Positions 1-7,356 of a stretch of 64,000 nucleotides of DNA are shown here, one piece after another. Numbering within the stretch: position 1 is the stretch's first letter; the number at the start of each line of letters is the position of its first letter. The DNA lies in NCBI GenBank assembly GCA_018654575.1, contig JABILI010000097.1, positions 124,001-188,000 on the forward strand, in the 5' to 3' direction. The position numbers and the translations under genes were made by a program. The DNA comes from Porticoccaceae bacterium. Lineage in GTDB: Bacteria > Pseudomonadota > Gammaproteobacteria > Pseudomonadales > Porticoccaceae. The notes beneath the pieces are model-generated. The model was not told the origin of the DNA. It worked only from the letters and a program-made list of their open reading frames with translations, and searched no databases.

Positions 1-1371
1 CAAATCAACATGTAGCAAAAACTGTGAGCATGTTGCACAGAGTTCACCCTCCGCATTTTTCATCTCATGGGCCAGCTTTAGTTTTTTGCCTTCGGCCAAC
101 ATAATTGATGTGAAAACGGCAAGTGCGTCTCCAGCCAAACACTCTGCCAAATAACTAATTTGTAGGTCAACCGTAAAATAACTATACCCTTGCGACACAT
201 AATCTTGATCAGCCCCCATGCCGGCCAATAACTCATCACTGGCCTTAGAAAAGACTTCGCCATAATGGCTGTCATTCATATGCCCGTTATAATCCACCCA
301 GCTAGACGGAACAACACGGCGAGTGGTGCAAACAGAATCGCCTAGCGCGGGCGGTGCAGTGAAGGTGTCCGCTTCTACGCTTAGGGTTTGGTCAACCTGG
401 TTAAGCAGGTTGCCTGCCCCCCAATCTTTGACCTTTAACGCCCGCATCATGCCGACTAAATTGTCGTCGCGAATACGCTCCAATGCTCTGATCGAATATT
501 GTCCAGACTGCTGATCTGATTGACTGGCGATCTTATCGACTAGCTCATCGGTGAGTTCTGGCACGTCCATAAGCTTGGTCCAAGGCCATTTTAAGGCCGG
601 GCCAAATTGCTGTATGAAGTGCGCCATGCCTGCCTCACCACCCGCTATTCGGTAGGTTTCAAACATTCCCATCTGCGCCCAGCGCAGGCCGAAGCCATAA
701 CGGATAGCGTCATCAATTTCCCTCGTTGTAGCAACGCCATCATTGATCAACCAAAGGCCTTCTCGCCACACTGCCTCCAGCAAACGGTCAGCTAGATGGG
801 CATCAATTTCTTTGCGGACTCTTAATGGGTACATCCCAAGATCAGATAAAATGTTGGCAGCATGCTCAGTTGTTTGAGCGTCGCCGACTAGCTCCACTAA
901 GGGAAGCAAGTAAACCGGATTAAAGGGATGAGCAACGATAATTTGTTTGGGATTGGAGGCATGTCTTTGTAATTCTGAGGGTTTAAAGCCAGACGTCGAG
1001 GAGGCAATAATTGCATTTTCTGGGCAGTGAGACTGTATTTCAGTGTAAGCCAAGTGCTTAATATCTAAACGCTCGGGAATACTTTCGCTTATCCACCCAG
1101 CATTTCTAACGGCTTCGGCAATGCTGGGGCAAAATACAAGCTGCCCTTCCTTTGGCAAAACATGTTCGTACAAGCCAGGCAGTGAACGGCGGGCATTTTT
1201 AAGCACCTCATTTATTTTTCTTTCCGCGTCTGGGGCCGTGTCAAAAACACTGACGTCATAGCCCATTAATAAAAAGCGAGCGGCCCAGCCACCACCGATA
1301 ACGCCGCCGCCAATTACAGCGAAATGTATTTTTTTATTACGGCTACTGTGAGAGGTGGCATTCGCCGCCAT
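1..1371 (-). CDS. L-carnitine 3-dehydrogenase fused to a hotdog thioesterase (partial, runs off left edge)
   Basis: The frame is open from an ATG at 1371 to base 1, giving 457 codons with no stop in the window. The N-terminal half is a 3-hydroxyacyl-CoA-dehydrogenase-type NAD protein: Rossmann motif GGGVIGGGWAARF at about residues 21-33 and the family signature AHPFNPVYLLPLVE. After residue ~330 a second domain begins with SSWVDYNGHMND, the start typical of 4-hydroxybenzoyl-CoA-type hotdog thioesterases. This fusion is known from carnitine dehydrogenases. The first half oxidises L-carnitine to 3-dehydrocarnitine, and the second is thought to hydrolyse betainyl-CoA to glycine betaine. The start codon shares one base with the stop of the upstream BKACE gene (TAATG), so the two are almost certainly co-translated. 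Only the hotdog C-terminus is missing. Confidence 0.88.
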   Translation of the reverse strand, partial: MAANATSHSSRNKKIHFAVIGGGVIGGGWAARFLLMGYDVSVFDTAPDAERKINEVLKNARRSLPGLYEHVLPKEGQLVFCPSIAEAVRNAGWISESIPERLDIKHLAYTEIQSHCPENAIIASSTSGFKPSELQRHASNPKQIIVAHPFNPVYLLPLVELVGDAQTTEHAANILSDLGMYPLRVRKEIDAHLADRLLEAVWREGLWLINDGVATTREIDDAIRYGFGLRWAQMGMFETYRIAGGEAGMAHFIQQFGPALKWPWTKLMDVPELTDELVDKIASQSDQQSGQYSIRALERIRDDNLVGMMRALKVKDWGAGNLLNQVDQTLSVEADTFTAPPALGDSVCTTRRVVPSSWVDYNGHMNDSHYGEVFSKASDELLAGMGADQDYVSQGYSYFTVDLQISYLAECLAGDALAVFTSIMLAEGKKLKLAHEMKNAEGELCATCSQFLLHVDL

Positions 1372-2279
1372 TACCGCGGAGCTCGTTTCGTTAGGCCTAA
1401 CTGATCTCGCACTTGCTGGGGAGTCATAATGCTAGACCCCATAGCGTCGATAATGGTGACCGCCTTCTGGACTAAAGCCTCATTAGTCGCAAGGACCCCT
1501 TTTTCTAGCCAAATGTTATCTTCTAGGCCGACCCGCACATTACCGCCCGCCAAAATGGAAGCCGCGACATAAGGCATTTGACTGCGCCCAATAGAGAACG
1601 AAGACCAGTTCCAATCACGGGGGACATTGTTCACCATTGCCATATAGGTGTTCAAATCATTAGGAGCTCCCCAAGGAATTCCCATACACAGTTGGACTAA
1701 AGCCGGGCTATCGAGAACGCCCTCTTCCACTAGTTGTTTTGCAAACCACAGATGCCCCGTATCAAAGGCTTCAATCTCTGGCTTAATGCCCAATTCAGTC
1801 ATCATGCCACCCATCTCCCGCAACATACCTGGGGTGTTGGTCATGACATAATCAGCCTCTGCAAAATTCATCGTGCCACAATCTAGAGTACAGATTTCAG
1901 GCAAGCAATCAGCCATAGGCTCTATTCTGCTTTCAGCGCTGCCCATGTCCGTGCCTTCCTGTAAAGGCAGAGGCGCCGATGAAGGACCAAACACGACATC
2001 GCCCCCCATGCCAGCAGTCAAATTTAGTACCACATCCGTAGATGAATCACGAATCCGCTCAGTAAGCTCTCGATACAGCTTGGGGTCTCGTGAGCCCACG
2101 CCGGTCTTTGGGTCACGCACATGGCAATGCACAATAGCAGCCCCTGCCTTGGCGGCTTTAATAGCGCTTTCTGCAATCTGTTTCGGAGAGCGAGGCACTT
2201 CAGAGCTGCGATCTTGGGTGCTACCAGAGCCCGTAACGGCGCAGGTAATGAAAACATTAGTATTAATAGTTAATGGCAT
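1371..2279 (-). CDS. BKACE (DUF849) beta-keto acid cleavage enzyme, probably acting on 3-dehydrocarnitine
   Basis: The 302-aa protein is full length for the BKACE/Kce family, which condenses a beta-keto acid with acetyl-CoA to give acetoacetate and a new CoA ester, using a metal ion in a TIM barrel. The metal-binding HCHVRDP motif is at residues 51-57 and a conserved VGLEDNIW segment supplies the C-terminal Glu ligand. The start at 2279 has a GAGG ribosome site 6 bases upstream. The gene overlaps the downstream carnitine dehydrogenase by one base, which points to dehydrocarnitine as substrate, giving betainyl-CoA plus acetoacetate. The family has many specificities, so this assignment rests on context. 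Confidence 0.88.
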   Translation of the reverse strand: MPLTINTNVFITCAVTGSGSTQDRSSEVPRSPKQIAESAIKAAKAGAAIVHCHVRDPKTGVGSRDPKLYRELTERIRDSSTDVVLNLTAGMGGDVVFGPSSAPLPLQEGTDMGSAESRIEPMADCLPEICTLDCGTMNFAEADYVMTNTPGMLREMGGMMTELGIKPEIEAFDTGHLWFAKQLVEEGVLDSPALVQLCMGIPWGAPNDLNTYMAMVNNVPRDWNWSSFSIGRSQMPYVAASILAGGNVRVGLEDNIWLEKGVLATNEALVQKAVTIIDAMGSSIMTPQQVRDQLGLTKRAPR

Positions 2280-2667
2280 GAGTGGCCTCAGTGAGTGTCT
2301 CTAGTTCAATAGCTTGGCAAAACCAACGCCTAATACTCTACAATATATGGAATATAAATAGCAATCTACGCAATAAGACAAACAAGGCGGTGGTTAGAGC
2401 GTCAACTTATGTATTGTCTGAGTCATTGCTGAAGCGCTATAAAGTAAAAATCATCTAGGCCTCTGATACTGCGAAACTTGGGTCAAGCGGAACAAGCAAA
2501 CGACGAAGTATTGGCTACGATAGATAGCTAGCCTAAAAAGGAGGAACAGAAAAAACAATGCGAAAAGGTATACACTATAAGCTCAGCGCACTTGAGTTAC
2601 GCCCGCATTAACAGTACCGTGGCAGCATTTGAACAATCATTAAATCGTTTTTGAAAGTGATATCACT
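2280..2667. other. Intergenic region between the divergent carnitine and glmUS operons
   Basis: This 388-base gap must contain the promoters of both divergent operons. I see no convincing sigma-70 pair. A GGAGG at 2540-2544 precedes a 17-codon reading frame at 2558-2611 (MRKGIHYKLS...), but the spacing of 13 bases is long and I cannot support it as a gene. In many gammaproteobacteria atpC lies upstream of glmU; no trace of it is present here. Confidence 0.5.
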
Positions 2668-4044
2668 ATGACGAACACCAACATCATTATTTTGGCGGCA
2701 GGGAAAGGCTCGCGAATGCGTTCCGCGCTGCCCAAGGTGCTGCATAAATTGGCAGGCCGCTCAATGTTGGGCCATGTGGTGGCAGCGACGGAGACAATCG
2801 CGGGCGCAAAAAGAATCATAGTCACCGGTCACGGTGCCGAAATGGTAGAGCAAGGGTTTTCCAATGCAGGACACAGCTTTGTTCAACAAAAAGAACAGTT
2901 GGGTACAGCTCATGCTGTTCAAATGGCGGTGCCATATCTATGCGATCACGCGAAAGTATTGGTTTTATACGGCGATGTTCCCCTTATTTTGCCCTCCACT
3001 ATCACCGACGTTCTTAATGCAGTAACAGACCAATCTATGGGCTTGCTGACTATCCATCTTGACCAGCCAGACGGCTATGGGAGGATTGTTCGAGATCAAG
3101 ATGGTGCAATAGCGTCTATAATCGAACAAAAAGATGCGACAGCTGAGCAACTAGAGATTACTGAGGTCAATACAGGTGTATTGGCTTTAGAAGCCAGCCA
3201 GTTAAGGGACTGGTTACCACAAATAACCAACAATAATGCTCAGGGAGAGTATTATCTAACAGACCTAATCGCTATTGCTCGAGATAATGGTGTTGAGGTT
3301 TGCAGTATTCATCCTAAGTCAGCCACTGAGGTAGAAGGCGTGAATAATAGAATTCAATTGAGCCAATTAGAGCGGGCGCACCAGCGGCAGCAAGCCGAAA
3401 CCCTAATGGCGTCTGGCACTAGCCTTGCCGATCCAGAGCGCTTCGACCAGCGTGGCGAGTTAACCGCCGGCACTGACAACTTTATTGACATTAACTGCGT
3501 GTTTGAAGGCAGCGTTATGATGGGCAGTGGGGTTTCGATTGGGCCCAATTGTATTATCACTGATAGTACTATCGGGGATGGCGTTGAGATTAAGGCTAAC
3601 ACGATCGTTGAAGGGTCTATTGTCGGAGACCGCGCCATCGTGGGGCCTTTCGCGCGACTCCGTCCGGGCACTGTTCTTGACAGTGACACAAAGGTAGGTA
3701 ACTTTGTAGAGACTAAAAAAGCAAAGGTTGGGAAAGGAAGCAAAATCAATCATCTCAGTTACGTCGGAGACGCCGAGCTGGGAGAAAATGTGAATATTGG
3801 CGCGGGTACGATTACCTGCAACTACGACGGCGTTAATAAACATAAGACCACCTTGGGAGACAATGTGTTTGTTGGATCTAATAGCACACTGGTGGCACCA
3901 ATAACGGTCGCCGCCGGCGGGTTTGTCGGCGCCGGCTCCACCCTCACCGGAGATGTCCCCAAAGACGCGTTAGCAGTAAGTCGAGCCAAGCAACGAAATA
4001 TTGACGGCTGGAAGCGGCCAACCAAAAGCGAAAAGGAAGATTAA
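2668..4044 (+). CDS. glmU: Bifunctional GlcN-1-P acetyltransferase / GlcNAc-1-P uridylyltransferase
   Basis: GlmU makes UDP-GlcNAc for peptidoglycan and lipopolysaccharide in the cytoplasm. At 458 aa it has the usual family length. The uridylyltransferase loop LAAGKGSRMRS is at residues 9-19 with PKVLHKLAGR behind it. The C-terminal half from about residue 255 is a left-handed beta-helix of hexapeptide repeats, and contains the acetyltransferase segment ARLRPGTVL...GNFVETKKAKVG...NHLSYVGDAELG. The stop is 3 bases before glmS, so the two form an operon joining consecutive steps of amino-sugar synthesis. Confidence 0.97.
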   Translation: MTNTNIIILAAGKGSRMRSALPKVLHKLAGRSMLGHVVAATETIAGAKRIIVTGHGAEMVEQGFSNAGHSFVQQKEQLGTAHAVQMAVPYLCDHAKVLVLYGDVPLILPSTITDVLNAVTDQSMGLLTIHLDQPDGYGRIVRDQDGAIASIIEQKDATAEQLEITEVNTGVLALEASQLRDWLPQITNNNAQGEYYLTDLIAIARDNGVEVCSIHPKSATEVEGVNNRIQLSQLERAHQRQQAETLMASGTSLADPERFDQRGELTAGTDNFIDINCVFEGSVMMGSGVSIGPNCIITDSTIGDGVEIKANTIVEGSIVGDRAIVGPFARLRPGTVLDSDTKVGNFVETKKAKVGKGSKINHLSYVGDAELGENVNIGAGTITCNYDGVNKHKTTLGDNVFVGSNSTLVAPITVAAGGFVGAGSTLTGDVPKDALAVSRAKQRNIDGWKRPTKSEKED

Positions 4045-4047
4045 AGA

Positions 4048-5877
4048 ATGTGTGGAATAGTTGGCGCTACTGCTCAGCGTAATGTGTATAAGATTCTTAT
4101 TGAAGGGTTACATCGCCTTGAATATCGAGGCTATGATTCAGCGGGACTGTCGATTCTAGATAGTGATAACGTGCTGCAGACACGTAAAACCATTGGCAAG
4201 GTTGCTGACCTAGAGGCTGTCTGCAAAGGCAACTTTGTGTCGGGCAATACCGGAATATCTCATACGCGATGGGCGACCCACGGAGCACCTAGCAGCATAA
4301 ATTCGCATCCCCATGTGTCGGCGGGTATATCGATCGTACACAACGGCATTATTGAAAATCACGATGCCCTCCGAGAGGAACTGCGTCCGGCGGGTTATGA
4401 GAGTCAGTCTGACACTGACAGCGAAGTCATCGCGCACCTTGTCCACCAACAGCTTGAGACTTGCACCGACCTTAGAGACGCGGTACAAAAGACCATTACC
4501 CGCCTCGAGGGCGCCTATGCCTTGGGCGTTATGTCTGATGACTATCCAGGCTTGATCGTAGGCGCTCGGAGCGGCAGCCCTTTAGTGGTTGGCGTTGGTA
4601 TAGATGAGCACTTTCTCGCCTCTGATCAGATGGCTTTACGTCAGGTCACGGATCGCTTTGTGTATCTTGAAGAAGGTGATGTGGTAGAGCTTTCCAGCGA
4701 GGCCTTCAGCGTATTTGGCGCTAACGGCAAAGCGGTTAAACGAGAAATCCACCAGATGAGTGAAACGGACCAGCGAGCCGATAAAGGGCAATACCGTCAT
4801 TTCATGCAAAAAGAAATGTTCGAACAGGCAACTGTGTTGGCCGACACTTTCGCCGGCCGTATTGGGGCTGACCATATTCTCGAGGCGGTGTTTGGGCATC
4901 AAGCTGAGAGCCTTTTTGCACAGACGAAAAACATTCATATTGTTGCTTGCGGAACCAGTTTTCATTCTGGATTAGTGGCAAAGTATTGGCTTGAAGACAT
5001 GGCTGGCGTGCCCTGCCAAGTTGAGGTCGCTAGTGAGTACCGTTATCGCAAAGTTGCAATACCCGATGGAACATTATTTGTCACTATCTCCCAATCAGGA
5101 GAGACGGCAGACACTCTGGCCGCACTTCACAAGGCCAAAGAAAGTAGTTACCTTGGCTTTGTGGCTATTTGTAATGTGGCTAACAGCTCCCTTGTCCGAG
5201 AGTCAGACATTTCGCTGATGACAATGGCGGGCCCTGAGATTGGAGTGGCCTCGACCAAAGCATTTACGACACAGCTTGTGGCCCTACAACTCCTAACGCT
5301 TTCATTAGGAAGACATACTGGCTTGCCAGCTGAGATGGAAGCAGAGTGGGTTAAAAACTTACATCAACTCCCAGGTCTTTGTGAGCGTGTGCTAGCCCTT
5401 GATCCGGTCATTGAAAAGATGTCAGAGGCCTTCGCCAACAAGCATCATGCCCTTTTCTTAGGCCGCGGCGAACAGTTCCCCATAGCGCTTGAAGGCGCGC
5501 TAAAGTTAAAAGAAATCTCCTACATTCATGCCGAGGCTTATCCCTCGGGTGAACTAAAGCATGGGCCGTTGGCGCTGGTGGACGAAGAGATGCCAGTGGT
5601 AACTATTGCCCCCAATAATGAATTACTGGATAAGCTCAAGTCTAATCTTCACGAGGTGCGCGCTCGGGGCGGTGAATTGTTTGTGTTTGCTGATTGCAGC
5701 GCGGACTTTAGCAGTGAGCCGGGCATTATCGTAATTGATATGCCGCCGGTCCCTAAAAGTCTTGAGGCCATAATCTATACCCTGCCCCTCCAGATGCTTT
5801 CATATCGGGTGGCTTTATTGAAAGGCACCGATGTTGATCAGCCAAGGAATTTGGCAAAATCGGTAACGGTGGAGTAA
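4048..5877 (+). CDS. glmS: Glutamine-fructose-6-phosphate aminotransferase (isomerising)
   Basis: GlmS makes glucosamine-6-phosphate from fructose-6-phosphate and glutamine, the entry step to UDP-GlcNAc. The 609-aa protein starts MCGIVGA, so Cys2 is the N-terminal nucleophile of the glutaminase domain. Two SIS domains follow (ACGTSFHSG, SQSGETADT, GRGEQFPIALEGALKLKE). It ends DQPRNLAKSVTVE, the near-invariant C-terminus whose DNA is the recognition target of Tn7 (attTn7). The DNA just downstream is unusual: the last codons and following ~20 bases recur three more times (see repeats). Confidence 0.97.
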   Translation: MCGIVGATAQRNVYKILIEGLHRLEYRGYDSAGLSILDSDNVLQTRKTIGKVADLEAVCKGNFVSGNTGISHTRWATHGAPSSINSHPHVSAGISIVHNGIIENHDALREELRPAGYESQSDTDSEVIAHLVHQQLETCTDLRDAVQKTITRLEGAYALGVMSDDYPGLIVGARSGSPLVVGVGIDEHFLASDQMALRQVTDRFVYLEEGDVVELSSEAFSVFGANGKAVKREIHQMSETDQRADKGQYRHFMQKEMFEQATVLADTFAGRIGADHILEAVFGHQAESLFAQTKNIHIVACGTSFHSGLVAKYWLEDMAGVPCQVEVASEYRYRKVAIPDGTLFVTISQSGETADTLAALHKAKESSYLGFVAICNVANSSLVRESDISLMTMAGPEIGVASTKAFTTQLVALQLLTLSLGRHTGLPAEMEAEWVKNLHQLPGLCERVLALDPVIEKMSEAFANKHHALFLGRGEQFPIALEGALKLKEISYIHAEAYPSGELKHGPLALVDEEMPVVTIAPNNELLDKLKSNLHEVRARGGELFVFADCSADFSSEPGIIVIDMPPVPKSLEAIIYTLPLQMLSYRVALLKGTDVDQPRNLAKSVTVE

Positions 5878-5898
5878 TTTGGAACAGAGAATTAAATG
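5866..5898 (+). repeat. glmS-end repeat, copy A (glmS 3' end and its downstream bases)
   Basis: This copy comprises ACGGTGGAGTAA (the last glmS codons and stop), then AACAG at 5883 and TTAAATG at 5892, with the next ORF's ATG at 5896. It is taken as the reference for the three copies downstream. From GGAG to ATG is 25 bases. Confidence 0.6.
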
Positions 5899-6045
5899 AA
5901 TAAAAAAATAATAATTTCACAATCAATTATGTGGGCAGCAGCAATTCTTGTTGTTTCAATTGTTGAAGAAAAAGAGTTTGCTGTATTGATGCTTGTAATA
6001 TTGGCAACAACTTCTTTGATTACCCTTAGGAAGGGAAATGAATAA
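5896..6045 (+). CDS. Small hydrophobic protein, 49 aa, unknown function
   Basis: The predicted peptide begins MNKKIIISQSIMWAAAILVV. It has a basic N-terminus, a hydrophobic stretch at about residues 8-21, an acidic break (EEKEF) and a second hydrophobic stretch at about 28-42, ending TLRKGNE. This fits a two-span inner-membrane mini-protein. The base composition is much richer in A+T than that of glmS, which ends 18 bases upstream. I do not recognise the family. The ribosome site is poor (GGAACAGAG about 7 bases from ATG). The stop region overlaps the start of another short ORF at 6038. Confidence 0.45.
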   Translation: MNKKIIISQSIMWAAAILVVSIVEEKEFAVLMLVILATTSLITLRKGNE

Positions 6046-6154
6046 AAAAGAAATCGAGGTTTATTTGAAGTTCCATAGAGAGTTCAGAAAAAATCATGAT
6101 CTCAATTCTGCACTCAAACTGAACTCGTCACCGTCGAGTAGAACAGAACAGTGA
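6038..6154 (+). CDS. Possible 38-aa basic peptide, unknown function
   Basis: The ATG at 6038 overlaps the 3' end of the preceding small ORF by 8 bases. The peptide begins MNKKEIEVYLKFHREFRKNH and is charged, with no membrane segment. Its last codons run through glmS-end repeat copy B, so the C-terminus (SSPSSRTEQ) looks like accidental read-through into repeat DNA. It may be a truncated remnant of a longer gene. Evidence for coding is only the overlap with its neighbour and an A-rich start. Confidence 0.25.
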   Translation: MNKKEIEVYLKFHREFRKNHDLNSALKLNSSPSSRTEQ

Positions 6155-6162
6155 ATTAAAGA
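6130..6162 (+). repeat. glmS-end repeat, copy B
   Basis: ACCGTCGAGTAG here reads V-T-V-E-stop like the glmS end (ACGGTGGAGTAA), differing only at third codon positions and in the stop type. AACAG occurs twice (6142 and 6147), then AATTAAA. The base corresponding to the A of the ATG in the other copies lies 25 bases from the GAG block, the same spacing. Confidence 0.5.
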
Positions 6163-6171
6163 GAGGAAATT

Positions 6172-6291
6172 ATGGAAGGATTAGCAATAATGGGATTTAT
6201 TTTTGGTTTGGCAGCATTTGGGAAAGTTCTGCTGCTTGAAAAACAGATGAAAGAAAAGGGAATTCTAGGACAGGGTGACAAGGAAGAGTAA
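6172..6291 (+). CDS. Small single-span membrane protein, 39 aa, unknown function
   Basis: The peptide begins MEGLAIMGFIFGLAAFGKVL. An N-terminal hydrophobic segment of about 20 residues is followed by a charged tail (LEKQMKEKGILGQGDKEE), as in many single-pass mini-proteins with a cytoplasmic coil. A good ribosome site (GAGAGGAAATT) lies directly upstream. It follows repeat copy B by 10 bases, so it has the same position relative to a repeat as the other genes in this AT-rich block. No function can be assigned. Confidence 0.55.
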   Translation: MEGLAIMGFIFGLAAFGKVLLLEKQMKEKGILGQGDKEE

Positions 6292-6315
6292 AGCGCTACA
6301 CCAAAACACCCGAGA

Positions 6316-6348
6316 ACTGTGGAGTCAGTTGAAACAGGGATTTAAATG
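6316..6348 (+). repeat. glmS-end repeat, copy C
   Basis: ACTGTGGAGT at 6316, AACAG at 6333 and TTTAAATG at 6341, with the next gene's ATG at 6346. Aligned without gaps to copy A from GGAGT through ATGAA, 25 of 30 bases match. The GGAG-to-ATG spacing is identical (25 bases). Confidence 0.6.
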
Positions 6349-6828
6349 AAAAAATATACGTTTATATTATCTTTCTTGTTGATAAGCACAAATATTTTTG
6401 GTGAAACTAACATATTTGGTCATTGGTTGACGTCAGGCTCAATTGTAAAGATTGAGAATTGTGATGATTATATTTGTGCAAAAATTGAAACACTTTTTGT
6501 AGAAGACGGTGTTGATCCAAAACAAATACTTGATGATCAAAATAAAGATAAATCTCTTAGATCAAGGCCTCTTGTTGGAATAAACATTTTAGATAATTTT
6601 TTGATTAAGGATATAAATCAGAAAACATTTAAAGGCGGGAAAATCTATGATCCGAGACGCGGGAAAACCTATAAATCTAATCTTTATCTTAACGATAATG
6701 GAATTTTAAGAGTTGAAGGGTGTGTTGCATTTATATGTGATGGAGAGGATTGGAGGCCTCTTGAAGTAACAATTAATGAGGATGGGACCAAGGAGGCGGT
6801 TCTTAAAAATTCTTCTCAAAGTGATTAG
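6346..6828 (+). CDS. Secreted DUF2147 family protein
   Basis: The 160-aa precursor has a signal peptide (MKKYTFILSFLLISTNIFG). The mature part matches the DUF2147 plan: GHWLTSGSIVKIENC near the start, a Cys pair (NCDDYICAKIE), a central LRSRPLVGINIL, then GGKIYDPRRGKTYKSNLYL and a final GCVAFICDGEDWRP. DUF2147 proteins are exported lipocalin-like small proteins without an established activity. The composition is AT-rich and codon use is unlike glmS. The ATG lies inside repeat copy C. Signs of horizontal acquisition are strong; the function is unknown. Confidence 0.8.
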   Translation: MKKYTFILSFLLISTNIFGETNIFGHWLTSGSIVKIENCDDYICAKIETLFVEDGVDPKQILDDQNKDKSLRSRPLVGINILDNFLIKDINQKTFKGGKIYDPRRGKTYKSNLYLNDNGILRVEGCVAFICDGEDWRPLEVTINEDGTKEAVLKNSSQSD

Positions 6829-6873
6829 TGTCTTGGAGTATGTCACAAAATTTAGCGGTAACCTTGCTCGATT

Positions 6874-6907
6874 ATTGTGGAGTAGAAATGGTTGTAACAG
6901 TTAAATG
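6874..6907 (+). repeat. glmS-end repeat, copy D
   Basis: ATTGTGGAGTAG at 6874, AACAG at 6896 and TTAAATG at 6901, with the next ATG at 6905, 26 bases from GGAG. About 25 bases further upstream, AATTTAGC (6849-6856) also resembles the Asn-Leu-Ala codons that precede the glmS end. Confidence 0.5.
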
Positions 6908-7225
6908 GAAGATCTGATAATTTTTGCTACAATTTTGTTTATGTCATTTACTTATCTGTTAATTGGATTTGGGATAAATCAAAAAAACGCCAAATATTTC
7001 CTTGCTGGTTACAATACAATGTCGGCAGAAAAAAAAGAACATTTTGATATAGACAACTATTTAAAATTCTTCAAATCTTTTTTTAAGAAACTCTTTCTAT
7101 TTCCTCCGCTTTCTTTTATTTTATTTTCAATTTTTCGCGAAGGTGATTCTTTAATTGTGATTTGGTCTTTAGCTCAAGTCGTTCCATTTGTTTTGTTTCA
7201 AGCAAAGAGTTCGAAATACCACTAA
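6905..7225 (+). CDS. DUF3784-like membrane protein
   Basis: The 106-aa protein has hydrophobic segments at about residues 4-22, 63-77 and 82-98. Between the first two is AGYNTMSAEKKEHFDIDNYLKF, closely resembling the GYNTMSKEEK motif that defines DUF3784, a small membrane family more familiar from Firmicutes and Bacteroidetes. The gene is very AT-rich and its ATG lies in repeat copy D. It is the last gene of the AT-rich block; GC content rises again from about 7240. The function is unknown. Confidence 0.65.
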   Translation: MEDLIIFATILFMSFTYLLIGFGINQKNAKYFLAGYNTMSAEKKEHFDIDNYLKFFKSFFKKLFLFPPLSFILFSIFREGDSLIVIWSLAQVVPFVLFQAKSSKYH

Positions 7226-7356
7226 ATGAAATAGAAGCGCAAAAACTTGCAGGCCCATCCCTTTAAGGAGTAGCACGCCACCGCTATTGCATCGAGCAAG
7301 TATTGACAGCTACAATGCCAATAGACACAACGCCTAATGATGAGGATAAGACCAGC

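Noticed and set aside
2558-2611. Short ORF (17 aa) with GGAGG upstream before glmU
   Set aside because: The spacing of 13 bases is long, the peptide has no recognisable features, and frames of this size are common by chance.
3354-3843. Long minus-strand reading frames inside glmU (and similar ones inside other genes)
   Set aside because: They are shadows of strongly supported genes, with no ribosome sites or family motifs.
4045-4047. glmS ribozyme upstream of glmS
   Set aside because: Only 3 bases separate glmU and glmS, leaving no room; the ribozyme belongs to Gram-positive bacteria.
6292-6345. attC-like sites (GTTRRRY cores such as GTTGAAAC and GTTGTAAC) between the AT-rich small genes, suggesting an integron array
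   Set aside because: There is no folded inverted-repeat structure with matching R'/R'' and L'/L'' boxes and no integron integrase. The repeats resemble the glmS 3' end instead.
7226-7300. A fifth glmS-end repeat around GGAGTAG at 7267
   Set aside because: Neither AACAG nor TTAAATG follows at the proper spacing, and GGAGT alone occurs often by chance in the window.
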